NCBI GenBank assembly: GCA_900101355.1
Contig: FMUV01000014.1
Coordinates: 1 to 55,028 of the forward strand
Length of the DNA stretch: 55,028 nt
Direction: 5' to 3'
From: Ruminococcus sp. YE282
Lineage (GTDB): Bacteria > Bacillota > Clostridia > Oscillospirales > Acutalibacteraceae
Made by a program: the position numbers and the translations under genes. Below the pieces are notes generated by a model. It was not told the origin of the DNA and did no database searches. It was given only the letters and a program-made list of their open reading frames with translations. Of this stretch, positions 39,211-47,669 are shown one piece after another. Positions within the stretch are counted from its first letter, which is position 1. The number at the start of each line of letters is the position of its first letter.

Positions 39211-39486
39211 AAGACTATGACGGGAACAAGATGCAATCCCCTTTGGCAAAGAGAGTTGGCGGTGGGTGTAAGCCAACGCAAAGGCTTGTGTGTATAGCTC
39301 ATCCCTGAGTTTTTCGTGTGAATTACGTTGTATGTAATGCGAAACGCCGGACAGCGTTATCAGTCAGGACTTTGTTGGAAGTCTGTGAGGGACGCGCAGC
39401 AATGTGCGTCTGAATTTGGGTGGTACCACGATATTTTTCGTCCCTAATTGCAATTAATTTCAGATTGCTTTGAGGGGCTTTTTTTG
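39211..39486 (+). promoter_or_regulatory. Leucine T-box leader
   Basis: The conserved T-box sequence GGGTGGTACCACG is at 39418-39430, followed by a terminator (TCCCT/AGGGG and GCAAT/ATTGC pairing, 39441-39478, then U7). Stem I has the AGAGAGTTGGCGGTGGGTGT distal region. The specifier is read as CTC (39298-39300), a leucine codon, followed by A and the closing UCCC that pairs with GGGA at 39222-39225. Uncharged tRNA-Leu would stabilise the antiterminator and switch on leuA. Confidence 0.93.
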
Positions 39487-39511
39487 TGTGAATTTTCAGG
39501 AGGCTTTTATT

Positions 39512-41188
39512 ATGAAACCGTCATTTAAAAAGTACGTTCCGTTCAAGCAAATCAATCTTCCGGACAGACATTGGCCAAATAATACCATTACCAAGGCTCC
39601 GATATGGTGCAGCGTTGATTTGCGTGACGGCAACCAGGCGCTTGTTGACCCGATGAACCTTGAAGAAAAGCTCGAATTTTTCCACGCTCTCTGCGATATG
39701 GGCTTTAAAGAAATTGAAATCGGATTCCCAAGCGCAAGCGAAACAGAATACGAAATATGCCGTGAATTGATTGAAAACAATCACATTCCGGACGATGTTA
39801 CAATTCAGGTGCTTGTTCAGGCAAGAGAACACCTTATCCGCAAAACATTTGAGGCTGTTAAGGGAGCCAAAAACGTTATTGTTCACTTTTACAATTCAAC
39901 ATCAACCTTGCAGAGAAAGGTTGTTTTCAAGACAGATATGCAGGGTGTAATCGACATTGCCGTTGACGGCGCAAAGCTCATCAAACAGCTTACCGACGAA
40001 TTTTCGGGCGACACAAATATTCGCTTTGAATATTCTCCCGAAAGCTTTAGCGGAACAGAAATGGACAATGCGGTTGAGATTTGCGACAGAGTTATGGAGG
40101 AGCTTGGCTCAACCAAAGAAAATCCTGTAATTCTTAACCTCCCAAACACGGTTGAAATGTGCACTCCAAACACATATGCAGACCAAATTGAATATTTTAT
40201 CCGTCACCTCAAAAACCGTGAGGCGGCAATTATCAGCGTTCACCCTCACAACGACAGAGGCTGCGGCGTTGCGGCAGGCGAGCTTGCACTGCTTGCAGGC
40301 GCAGAGCGTGTTGAGGGCACACTGTTCGGCAACGGAGAGCGCACAGGCAATATGGATATTGTAACAATGGGACTTAATATGTTTACCCAGGGTGTTGACC
40401 CAAAACTTGATTTTTCAAATCTTCCTAAGCTCAAAGAAATTTACGAACGCTGCACAAATATGAAAATCGACCCTCGTCAGCCGTACATCGGCGAGCTTGT
40501 ATTCACAGCATTCTCAGGCTCACATCAGGACGCTATCAACAAGGGCACGCAGTATATGAAAGAGCACAACTCAGAAATGTGGGAAATCCCATATCTTCCG
40601 ATTGACCCTGCCGACGTCGGCAGAGAATACGAGCCTATCATCCGCATTAACTCACAGTCGGGCAAGGGCGGCGCAGCGTTTGTTATGAGTCACAGCTTCG
40701 GTTACGACCTGCCAAAGCGTATGCACCCCGAATTTTCAAAACTTGTTCAGGCAAAATGTGAAGAACTCGGACGAGAGCTTATTCCAAAGGAGCTGTTTGA
40801 GGTATTTGAGAAAAACTACCTTGAGCACCCGATGAAATATCAGCTTACACGCAGAAAAATTTATGAAGAAAGCGAAAACGGCAAGGACTATGTTCACTTT
40901 AAGGGTAGAATGTTGATTGACGGACAAAACGAAGTTCAGCTCTCAGGCGTGGGCAACGGACCGATAGACGCATTTTTCAATGCCATCAAAACAGTCGGTC
41001 TTGATAAATACGAATTTATCTCATACAGCCAGCACGCTATTTCACAGGGCTCGGACTCTAAGGCTGTTTCCTATATTGAGCTTAAAAAGCCCGACGGCAA
41101 AAACATTTTTGGAATCGGCATAGATTCAAACGTAAACGTTGCTTCGGTTCTCGGCGTGCTTAACGCAATCAACCGTTCCGAAGCATAA
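39512..41188 (+). CDS. leuA: 2-isopropylmalate synthase
   Basis: Condenses acetyl-CoA with 2-oxoisovalerate, the first committed step of leucine synthesis. The 558 residues begin KYVPFKQINLPDRHWPNN and contain WCSVDLRDGNQAL and SVHPHNDRGCGVA metal/catalytic blocks, then a regulatory C-terminal domain that binds leucine. The length and N-terminus fit the longer bacterial/actinobacterial type. AGGAGG at 39498-39503 fixes the ATG at 39512. The T-box upstream gives leucine-specific control. No other leu or ilv gene follows. Confidence 0.95.
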   Translation: MKPSFKKYVPFKQINLPDRHWPNNTITKAPIWCSVDLRDGNQALVDPMNLEEKLEFFHALCDMGFKEIEIGFPSASETEYEICRELIENNHIPDDVTIQVLVQAREHLIRKTFEAVKGAKNVIVHFYNSTSTLQRKVVFKTDMQGVIDIAVDGAKLIKQLTDEFSGDTNIRFEYSPESFSGTEMDNAVEICDRVMEELGSTKENPVILNLPNTVEMCTPNTYADQIEYFIRHLKNREAAIISVHPHNDRGCGVAAGELALLAGAERVEGTLFGNGERTGNMDIVTMGLNMFTQGVDPKLDFSNLPKLKEIYERCTNMKIDPRQPYIGELVFTAFSGSHQDAINKGTQYMKEHNSEMWEIPYLPIDPADVGREYEPIIRINSQSGKGGAAFVMSHSFGYDLPKRMHPEFSKLVQAKCEELGRELIPKELFEVFEKNYLEHPMKYQLTRRKIYEESENGKDYVHFKGRMLIDGQNEVQLSGVGNGPIDAFFNAIKTVGLDKYEFISYSQHAISQGSDSKAVSYIELKKPDGKNIFGIGIDSNVNVASVLGVLNAINRSEA

Positions 41189-41224
41189 TTAACATCTCAA
41201 TAAAGCAATAATTTACAGCGTTCT

Positions 41225-41340
41225 TTTTAAAGCGGAGCAACGCTTTGCTTGCAAGAAGCAGAGCTTGCAACAGATTGCAATGGTGTAAAGGAGCGTTAGC
41301 TCCTCAGGGTTTCAGCGTGAGTTGTAATCTCCCACCTAAA
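41225..41340 (-). repeat. Dispersed leader-type repeat, long copy G (antisense)
   Basis: Reads on the minus strand, with hairpin GGAGC-GTTA-GCTCC (41290-41303) and 3' end GCGTTGCTCCGCTTTAAA. It closely matches copy D in order of blocks. It lies after leuA, opposite to it, so it is not in a leader here. Confidence 0.65.
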
Positions 41341-41344
41341 GACC

Positions 41345-41378
41345 AAAAGTCCCCCACCTCTTAGGCGGGGGACTTTTT
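41345..41378 (+). terminator. leuA terminator
   Basis: An 11-bp perfect stem AAAAGTCCCCC (41345-41355) / GGGGGACTTTT (41367-41377). The loop ACCTCTTAGGC resembles the edges of repeat copies D and G. Confidence 0.88.
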
Positions 41379-41498
41379 CACCCACGTTAAAGTGCGCTGT
41401 ATTTTTATATGACGGATTAACGGTTAATGAGATAAAACAATAGATTTTTAAAAACAAATATGATAAAATCAAATATATAATGATATTGCAGATGTCTC
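41379..41498. other. Spacer upstream of the LytTR gene
   Basis: No gene seen. TATAAT at 41476-41481 is a likely -10 box for the LytTR gene, but no good -35 box is present at the right distance, which would fit a gene needing an activator such as LytTR itself. Confidence 0.4.
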
Positions 41499-41532
41499 CC
41501 GACTTTAGGCGGAGCATTGCTTTGATTTAAAC
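41499..41532 (+). repeat. Dispersed leader-type repeat, short copy H
   Basis: GGCGGAGCATTGCTTTGATT followed by TAAAC, in the LytTR leader, sense direction, just after the probable -10 box. Confidence 0.55.
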
Positions 41533-41572
41533 AGACTGCCTGATTGCAGACATAAAAATACGGAGGCGGGTT

Positions 41573-42013
41573 ATGTTCAAAATTTCCATAACTCAAATTG
41601 ACAAACGCCTTGAAGAAGAGGTTGTTGTTAAGTGTCACGAGATTGACGATGAAGTTCTGTCACTTGTGCAAAAACTTAAGACAAACGAAAATATAATTCT
41701 CGGCAGCAAAGACAACGAGATGTTCAGGCTGACCGTTCGTGATATTTTTTACATAGAATCGGTTGACAACAAAACGTTTATATACGGCAAGGACAATGTT
41801 TATCAGTCAAAGCTCAAACTTTATGAGCTTGAAGAACAGCTTGGCGGAACAAAAATGTTTCGTTGTTCAAAAGCCATGATTGTGAACCTCGGAAAAATTC
41901 GCTCGGTTGCTCCGTCTGTAAACGGAAAACTTGACGCAAAGCTCGCCAACGGCGAAACCGTGGTTATTTCAAGGCAGTATGTTCAGGCGTTAAAAAAACG
42001 TCTGGGAATGTGA
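41573..42013 (+). CDS. LytTR DNA-binding transcriptional regulator
   Basis: A 146-residue regulator with an N-terminal region of about 45 residues and a C-terminal LytTR DNA-binding domain (GSKDNEMFRLTVRDIFYIESVDNKTFIYG onward), and no receiver domain. Such short LytTR proteins pair with a membrane inhibitor encoded next door. The next gene is exactly such a DUF3021 protein, so the pair resembles the HdrRM/BrsRM-type LytTR regulatory systems of streptococci. CGGAGG precedes the ATG. It probably controls this operon and the downstream ABC exporter. Confidence 0.9.
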   Translation: MFKISITQIDKRLEEEVVVKCHEIDDEVLSLVQKLKTNENIILGSKDNEMFRLTVRDIFYIESVDNKTFIYGKDNVYQSKLKLYELEEQLGGTKMFRCSKAMIVNLGKIRSVAPSVNGKLDAKLANGETVVISRQYVQALKKRLGM

Positions 42014-42024
42014 GGTGTTTTTCT

Positions 42025-42459
42025 GTGAGAGAGGTAATAAAAGCGGTCATAACCCATTTTTTTGTAATAACCGTTGCCGTAATGTTCGTAATAAGTGCCC
42101 AAAACCTGATTATCGGCGGTCCCGACTACAAGTACCCTGCCGAATATCCTTGGGTTATAATGCTTACGGGATTGCTCGGAGCACTGCCCACGTTTTTGTT
42201 TTACTTTAAAAAAGAGCCCACCAAAAAACAATTCTATACACGTGTAGTAATACACTTTGTTCTGATAACCGCCCTGATTCTTACAGAGGGCAGGCTCGTC
42301 GGCTGGTACGACAAATTTTCAGAGGGAGTGATTATCTTCGTTTCAATCCTTGCGATATATTTCTTTGTTTGGCTGTTCACGTGCCTGATGAACAGAAATA
42401 TTGTGAACGGAATAAACAATGCGCTTGAAAAATTCAACGACGACGAAACCGAAGATTAA
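42025..42459 (+). CDS. DUF3021 membrane protein, probable LytTR inhibitor
   Basis: A 144-residue protein with four membrane helices and an acidic tail (NNALEKFNDDETED), of the DUF3021 family. Proteins of this kind hold back the cognate LytTR regulator at the membrane. I choose GTG at 42025, which has GAGGTG seven bases upstream, overlapping the lytTR stop; a GTG at 42010 is also in frame but lacks a ribosome site. The tight spacing implies coupled translation with the regulator. Confidence 0.85.
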   Translation: MREVIKAVITHFFVITVAVMFVISAQNLIIGGPDYKYPAEYPWVIMLTGLLGALPTFLFYFKKEPTKKQFYTRVVIHFVLITALILTEGRLVGWYDKFSEGVIIFVSILAIYFFVWLFTCLMNRNIVNGINNALEKFNDDETED

Positions 42460-42489
42460 CTGTATTTTACACTGTGATTTTTGCATCTT

Positions 42490-42529
42490 GCACCAAGCTT
42501 TTAACAGCTTGCCGCAAGGTGCTTTTTTT
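42490..42529 (+). terminator. Imperfect terminator between DUF3021 and ABC genes
   Basis: GCACC (42490-42494) / GGTGC (42518-42522) and AAGCT/AGCTT with an asymmetric bulge, then U7. It would limit transcription of the ABC genes from the regulator promoter. Confidence 0.6.
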
Positions 42530-42575
42530 ATGTTTTTCACTGTGCTATTATAGGTTTACAAAAGGAGGGAAACCT

Positions 42576-43484
42576 ATGAAAAATATAATCGAAGTGAAAA
42601 ATCTCGTTAAAAATTATAAACAGGTTGAGGCGGTAAAAGATATTTCGTTCTGTGTTGAAGAGGGTTCGTTTTTTGCCTTTCTCGGAGTAAACGGTGCAGG
42701 AAAATCCACAACCATAAATATACTTTGCACCGTGCTTGAAAAAACTTCCGGAAAACTGAGCATAGGCGGATTTGACCTTGACAAGGACAAAGATAAAATA
42801 AAGCCTCTTATCGGAATCGTCTTTCAAAATTCCGTGCTTGACAAACAGCTTACAGTAAAAGAAAACCTGCTCTCACGCGCAGCATACTACGGCTTTTCAA
42901 GAAAGCAGGCAAATCAACGCATTAAAGAATTATCGGAAATATTCAGCCTTGAGGAATTTATCGACAGGCGTTACTGCCGCCTCAGCGGAGGACAAAAACG
43001 CCGTGTTGATGTTGCAAGGGCTTTGCTTAACAGACCAAAGGTACTCTTTCTTGACGAGCCCACAACCGGACTTGACCCTCAGACAAGGTTGCAGGTTTGG
43101 AAAATAATTCACAAGCTCAGAAAGGAAACAGGTCTTACGGTATTCTTAACCACCCACTATATGGAAGAAACAGCCGACTGCGACAGGGTAGTAATTCTTG
43201 ACAAGGGCAAAATTCTTGCCAATGACGTACCGAATAACCTGAAAAAGCTCTACGCAAACAACAGGCTTGTTTGGTACACCGAAAAGTCAGCCGAAACGGA
43301 AAACCTGATTTCACATGAGGGCAGAGATTATGAGTATGTAAACAATGCCTACAAAATCAAAATTAACGACAGCTCTGATGGACTAAGACTTATAAATAAG
43401 TTTGATATAAAAGATTTTGAGGTCATCAAGGGCGATATGGACGACGTATTTCTTAACATTACAGGAAAAAGGCTGGGTGAATAA
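42576..43484 (+). CDS. ABC exporter ATP-binding protein
   Basis: A 302-residue DrrA/CcmA-like ATPase. Walker A GVNGAGKST, signature LSGGQKRRVDVA, Walker B VLFLDEPTTGLDP and a switch His in LTTHYMEETAD are all intact. It would power the ABC-2 permease encoded one base downstream. AAAGGAGG fixes ATG 42576. The substrate is unknown; association with a LytTR/DUF3021 pair suggests defence, peptide or antibiotic export. Confidence 0.93.
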   Translation: MKNIIEVKNLVKNYKQVEAVKDISFCVEEGSFFAFLGVNGAGKSTTINILCTVLEKTSGKLSIGGFDLDKDKDKIKPLIGIVFQNSVLDKQLTVKENLLSRAAYYGFSRKQANQRIKELSEIFSLEEFIDRRYCRLSGGQKRRVDVARALLNRPKVLFLDEPTTGLDPQTRLQVWKIIHKLRKETGLTVFLTTHYMEETADCDRVVILDKGKILANDVPNNLKKLYANNRLVWYTEKSAETENLISHEGRDYEYVNNAYKIKINDSSDGLRLINKFDIKDFEVIKGDMDDVFLNITGKRLGE

Positions 43485-43485
43485 A

Positions 43486-44412
43486 ATGAGTGCTACGCTA
43501 AATGCATACAAAGGTATGACAATAAGAAACATAAAAATATATATGAAAGATAAAACCGCCATATTGCTCTCTATGCTGGCGCAAATTATCGTTCTCGGAC
43601 TATTTGTTCTGTTTTTGCGTGACAATTATGTCGGCTCAATCAAAGACGGACTCGGAGAACTTCAAAACCTGCTGAGTGATTCGGACATTGACAAAATTGT
43701 AAACGGATGGATGATATCGGGTGTAATCGGAACAGCCTTGGTAACGGTAGCTCTAAATTCCCTCGTTGTTATTGTTAAAGACAAGGAAGACAAAATAAAC
43801 TATGACTACACCGCATCTCCGGTAAAACCGCACACGGTTGTGCTTTCATACTTTACGGCTTCGGTAATAAATACGTTTGTTGTAAGCGCAATTCTTATGA
43901 CAGCAGGCTTTGTCTTTTTGGGAATCAGCTGCGACACCACATACAGCCCAATTGAAATACTGAAAATGTACGGTCTTGTAGCCCTCGGCTCCATATCCTC
44001 GGCACTGATACTTATGGTTATTGCAACGTTCTTCAAAAAAAGCTCATCCCTCGGCTCGTTTGGTGCTTTGGTGTCGGCGGCAATAGGATTCATAATCGGC
44101 GCATACGTTCCCGTATCGCAGTTTTCGGATACGGTTCAGACAATTGTAAATCTTGTTCCCGGCTCTCAAATTGCAGGAATGATGCGTTCGCTCCTTATGA
44201 AATCCGCCGTTGAAAACGCCCAGTCGGCAATCGGCTCAAAGGCGGGCGCAGAATTTGCCAATCAGATGAACAAATTGTTTGCAATTAAGCTCAATATTTT
44301 TGGCAGTGAAGTTGATTTTACATTTATGATGATATACTCAATTGCCGCAATAGTGCTGTTCTTGGCTGTTAATCTGATTGTGTATAAATTCACTTCCAAG
44401 ACAAAGGAATAA
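43486..44412 (+). CDS. ABC-2 type exporter permease
   Basis: A 308-residue membrane protein with six predicted helices and a large loop after the first, typical of ABC-2 permeases (drug, peptide or polysaccharide export). It starts one base after the ATPase stop; GGGTGA acts as ribosome site. It forms the exporter with the preceding ATPase. Confidence 0.9.
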   Translation: MSATLNAYKGMTIRNIKIYMKDKTAILLSMLAQIIVLGLFVLFLRDNYVGSIKDGLGELQNLLSDSDIDKIVNGWMISGVIGTALVTVALNSLVVIVKDKEDKINYDYTASPVKPHTVVLSYFTASVINTFVVSAILMTAGFVFLGISCDTTYSPIEILKMYGLVALGSISSALILMVIATFFKKSSSLGSFGALVSAAIGFIIGAYVPVSQFSDTVQTIVNLVPGSQIAGMMRSLLMKSAVENAQSAIGSKAGAEFANQMNKLFAIKLNIFGSEVDFTFMMIYSIAAIVLFLAVNLIVYKFTSKTKE

Positions 44413-44545
44413 AAATTACAGCAATTATCACCAAATTATCAATTTGAATTACCAAAAATCAGACACTTTTCAGGCATTGTATATTTATTTTTCCTGAAAA
44501 TTGATATATAATAATTAATATCAAATAATAATTGAGGTGATTTGA

Positions 44546-45130
44546 ATGTCTAAAAATTCGGATATAAACAAAAAGGTAATAATCGGCGCAATCGGAACAG
44601 TTGCCGCTTTAACCGCAGCAGCCGCAACGGCTTTTACCATTAAAAAGATTAAGGAGAACGACAAAACTCTTCTTGAAGAATTTGAGGCGGAAATAAACTC
44701 GGAGGAAAGCAGTCCGAAGGAAACCGAAACCGCTGAAAACGAATCTGAAACAAACGGCGAAAATTCCGAAGAGGCTGAGCAGGAATCCCCCGAAAGCAGC
44801 GAAGAACAAACCGACTCTGCACCAAAACAGGACAATAAGCTTGGAAAAGACCTAAACAGACATCTCGGCGAATCGATAAGAAAAATAAAAGCTTCTGTCT
44901 CAACCAAGGCGGATAACATAAAGAACAAAATCCATAAGGCTGAGCCCGAAATTAAAGAGGTTGTCGAAGCAGCGGAAGAAACGGTTGAACAGGCAAAAGA
45001 AGCTGTCGAAGAAAAGGTCGGGGACGCAATTGAAAAGGTTGAGTCCAAGGTTGAAGAAATCAAAGAAGCGGCAGCCGAACAAGCAACAGAAAGTAACAGC
45101 GAAACCTCAACGGATGAAAAGTCCGAATAA
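44546..45130 (+). CDS. YtxH-like membrane-anchored acidic coiled-coil protein
   Basis: A 194-residue protein with one N-terminal membrane helix (about 10-30), a very acidic Glu/Ser/Thr-rich central region (about 45-95), and an Ala/Lys/Glu amphipathic helix repeat (AEETVEQAKEAVEEKVGDAIEKVESKVEEI) at the C-terminus, as in apolipoprotein-like or YtxH-like stress proteins. The function is unknown. GAGGTGA precedes the ATG. Single gene with its own terminator. Confidence 0.75.
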   Translation: MSKNSDINKKVIIGAIGTVAALTAAAATAFTIKKIKENDKTLLEEFEAEINSEESSPKETETAENESETNGENSEEAEQESPESSEEQTDSAPKQDNKLGKDLNRHLGESIRKIKASVSTKADNIKNKIHKAEPEIKEVVEAAEETVEQAKEAVEEKVGDAIEKVESKVEEIKEAAAEQATESNSETSTDEKSE

Positions 45131-45144
45131 TATCTTCATACTTT

Positions 45145-45170
45145 AGCCCCTCGCAATGAGGGGCTTTTCT
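45145..45170 (+). terminator. Terminator of the YtxH-like gene
   Basis: An 8-bp stem AGCCCCTC (45145-45152) / GAGGGGCT (45158-45165), then UUUUCU. Confidence 0.9.
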
Positions 45171-45185
45171 GTTTTGCTAAATTTC

Positions 45186-45214
45186 TTGACAAATCGCAAT
45201 ATATGTATTATAAT
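45186..45214 (+). promoter_or_regulatory. ffh operon promoter
   Basis: Perfect TTGACA (45186-45191), a 17-bp spacer, TATAAT (45209-45214). Confidence 0.92.
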
Positions 45215-45269
45215 ACCAGAGGTGTAAAGAGATTTTCTTTACACTCATTCATAGCAAGGAGTTTTCGCT

Positions 45270-45620
45270 ATGGAAAAGAATATTGAGGTTTCCCTGCTTT
45301 TTGATTTTTACGGCGAGCTTTTAAAGCCGTCGGGCAGGCAGGCAATTGATTTGTATTATAACGACGATTTATCGCTTGCGGAAATTGCCGCTCAAACGGG
45401 CATAACACGGCAGGGTGTGCGAGACAGCATAAAAAGGTGTGAACAGCAGCTTTTTGATTTTGAAAAAAAGCTCGGACTGTTTCGACAGTTTCAAACCCTT
45501 AGACAGGGGCTTGACGAAATTGCGGTGATTGCACAAAAAATCAAAACCGATTCACAAGACAACACTATCAAGGCGCTTGCTCAAAGCATTGAGCAAAAGG
45601 CAGGCGCACTCAAAGAATAA
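45270..45620 (+). CDS. ylxM: YlxM family SRP-associated regulator
   Basis: A 116-residue helix-turn-helix protein of the YlxM/p13 family (DLSLAEIAAQTGITRQGVRDSIKR), which in Firmicutes associates with the signal recognition particle and modulates Ffh. It starts the ylxM-ffh-rpsP-khpA operon; only nine bases separate it from ffh. AAGGAG precedes the ATG. Confidence 0.9.
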   Translation: MEKNIEVSLLFDFYGELLKPSGRQAIDLYYNDDLSLAEIAAQTGITRQGVRDSIKRCEQQLFDFEKKLGLFRQFQTLRQGLDEIAVIAQKIKTDSQDNTIKALAQSIEQKAGALKE

Positions 45621-45629
45621 GAGGACACT

Positions 45630-47009
45630 ATGGCATTTGAAGGACTTGCAGACAAACTTGGCGAAGCGTTCAAAAAACTTAAAAGCAAAGGCAAGCTGAC
45701 TGAGGGCGACGTAAAAGAAGCTATGCGAGAAGTGCGCCTTGCACTTCTTGAAGCCGACGTAAACTACAAGATTGCCAAAGACTTCACTAACAAGGTCACC
45801 GAGCGTGCAATCGGTCAGGACGTTATGGAAAGCCTGACTCCTGCACAGATGGTTGTCAAGATAGTTGACGAAGAGCTTACCTCACTTATGGGCGGCGAAA
45901 ACGAAAGGCTTGAGTTTGCGTCAAAACCGCCTACGGTTATAATGCTGTGCGGCTTGCAGGGTTCAGGTAAAACCACCCACGCCGCAAAGCTTGCAAAAAT
46001 GCTTAAAGCAAAAAATCACAGACCTTTGCTTGTTGCGTGCGACATCTATCGTCCGGCCGCAATTGAGCAGTTAAAGGTTGTGGGCGAAAAAGCGGGCGTG
46101 CCTGTTTTTGAGATGGGCAAAGAAAACCCTGTAAAAATCGCCAATGCGGCTATCCGCAACGCAAAGGATTACGGAAACGACATTGTAATCCTCGATACCG
46201 CAGGACGACTTCATATTGACGAAGCATTGATGAACGAGCTTAAAGAAGTCAAAGCGGCGGTAAATCCGAACGAAATTTTGCTTGTAATCGACTCAATGAC
46301 AGGTCAGGACGCAGTAAATGTTTCAAAGACCTTTAACGAGTTGCTTGATATTACTGGTGTTATTCTCACAAAACTTGACGGCGATACCCGAGGCGGTGCC
46401 GCACTTTCTGTAAAGGCTGTTACCGGAAAGCCGATTAAGTTTGCCGGAACAGGCGAAAAACTTGACGACATTGAGGTTTTCCACCCCGACAGAATGGCAA
46501 GCCGTATCCTTGGAATGGGCGATGTGCTCACCCTCATTGAAGACGCACAAAACAAGCTTGACGAGAAAAAAGCCGAAGAAATGGCACAGAAGATGCTCAA
46601 CAACAAGCTCGATTTCAACGACCTGCTCGACCAGTTTGAACAGGTTAAGAAAATGGGACCGCTAAAGGGAATTTTGGCAAAAATTCCGGGAATCGGCAAC
46701 CAGCTTGACAACGTTGACATTGACGACAGACAAATTGACTGGATAGAGGCAATTATCTATTCAATGACTCCTGCCGAGCGAAGCAACCCAAGCCTTATTA
46801 ATCCGTCGCGCAAGCGCAGAATAGCCGCAGGCTCGGGCAGAAGTGTTGAAGAGGTCAACAGGCTTATTAAACAGCTTGACCAGATGCAAAAAATGATGAA
46901 GAAAATGAAGTCCAGAGGCAAAAACGGCAAAAAAGGCAAAAAGAGAAAGAAAAATATGCTTCCGGGGCTCGGCGGAATGCCAATGGGCGGAATGCCGCCG
47001 TTTAAATAA
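45630..47009 (+). CDS. ffh: Signal recognition particle protein Ffh
   Basis: The GTPase subunit of the signal recognition particle, targeting nascent membrane and secreted proteins. The 459 residues contain an N domain, G1 GLQGSGKTT, a DTAGRLH G3 motif, TKLDGDTRGG, and a Met-rich M domain ending MLPGLGGMPMGGMPPFK. In an operon with ylxM upstream and rpsP downstream. Confidence 0.97.
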   Translation: MAFEGLADKLGEAFKKLKSKGKLTEGDVKEAMREVRLALLEADVNYKIAKDFTNKVTERAIGQDVMESLTPAQMVVKIVDEELTSLMGGENERLEFASKPPTVIMLCGLQGSGKTTHAAKLAKMLKAKNHRPLLVACDIYRPAAIEQLKVVGEKAGVPVFEMGKENPVKIANAAIRNAKDYGNDIVILDTAGRLHIDEALMNELKEVKAAVNPNEILLVIDSMTGQDAVNVSKTFNELLDITGVILTKLDGDTRGGAALSVKAVTGKPIKFAGTGEKLDDIEVFHPDRMASRILGMGDVLTLIEDAQNKLDEKKAEEMAQKMLNNKLDFNDLLDQFEQVKKMGPLKGILAKIPGIGNQLDNVDIDDRQIDWIEAIIYSMTPAERSNPSLINPSRKRRIAAGSGRSVEEVNRLIKQLDQMQKMMKKMKSRGKNGKKGKKRKKNMLPGLGGMPMGGMPPFK

Positions 47010-47075
47010 ACCGTTCATACAATCTTAAAGATTGATGAATATATATTAAACCAAAAAATTTCAGAGGTGTAAATT

Positions 47076-47321
47076 ATGGCAGTAAAAATCAGACTTAGAA
47101 GAATGGGTTCAAAAAAGGCTCCTTATTACAGAGTAGTAGTTGCAGATTCAAGATACCCAAGAAACGGACGTTTCATTGAAGAAATCGGAACATACGATAT
47201 CCTAAAGAAGCCATCAGAGTTCAACGTTGACAGCGAAGCTGTTAAGAAGTGGATTGCTAACGGCGCACAGCCGACAGATACAGTTAAGGCTCTTCTCAAG
47301 AAGAACGGCATCATTGACTAA
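47076..47321 (+). CDS. rpsP: 30S ribosomal protein S16
   Basis: An 81-residue small-subunit ribosomal protein with the invariant [20 protein letters not shown] start and [23 protein letters not shown] precedes the ATG. It lies 66 bp after ffh; a small palindrome (CAATCTT/AAGATTG) is in the spacer. Confidence 0.97.
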   Translation: MAVKIRLRRMGSKKAPYYRVVVADSRYPRNGRFIEEIGTYDILKKPSEFNVDSEAVKKWIANGAQPTDTVKALLKKNGIID

Positions 47322-47344
47322 TTCGGACTGAAAGGGATATTAAT

Positions 47345-47578
47345 ATGCAGGAATTACTTGCTGTTATCGCAAAAGGACTTGTTGATAACCCTGATTCCGT
47401 AAACGTTGAAGCCGACGCTCCTACCGAGGACGGAACAATTGTTTATCACATCCACGTTGCCGAGAGCGACATGGGCAGAGTTATCGGAAAGCAGGGCAGA
47501 ATTGCCAAGGCTATCCGCACAATTGCCCGCAGCGCAGCTATTCGCAGCGAAGAAAAAATTATGGTTGAAATCGACTGA
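47345..47578 (+). CDS. khpA: KH-domain RNA-binding protein KhpA
   Basis: A 77-residue single KH domain protein (YlqC/KhpA family) with the RNA-binding GRVIGKQGRIAKAIRT loop. It pairs with KhpB/Jag elsewhere in Firmicutes to bind RNAs affecting cell division and envelope. It follows rpsP by 23 bp. The operon then ends at a strong terminator, without the ylqD-rimM-trmD-rplS genes found next in many relatives. Confidence 0.94.
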   Translation: MQELLAVIAKGLVDNPDSVNVEADAPTEDGTIVYHIHVAESDMGRVIGKQGRIAKAIRTIARSAAIRSEEKIMVEID

Positions 47579-47596
47579 TTTTTCCCATTGCAAAAA

Positions 47597-47637
47597 CCTC
47601 CACACTTTCCTATCAGGCAATGTGTGGAGGCTTTTTG
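47597..47637 (+). terminator. ffh operon terminator
   Basis: A 9-bp stem CCTCCACAC (47597-47605) / GTGTGGAGG (47622-47630), then CUUUUUG. Confidence 0.9.
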
Positions 47638-47669
47638 TTTTAAAACGACGAGTAATAATTTTCCAAAAT

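Noticed and set aside
39211..39486. SAM or purine riboswitch instead of a T-box before leuA
   Set aside because: The GGGTGGTACCACG T-box sequence and Stem I landmarks are decisive, and the downstream gene is a leucine enzyme.
44546..45130. Minus-strand Ser-rich open frames opposite the YtxH-like gene
   Set aside because: They are mirror images of the acidic Glu/Ser coding sequence; no ribosome site or promoter on that strand.
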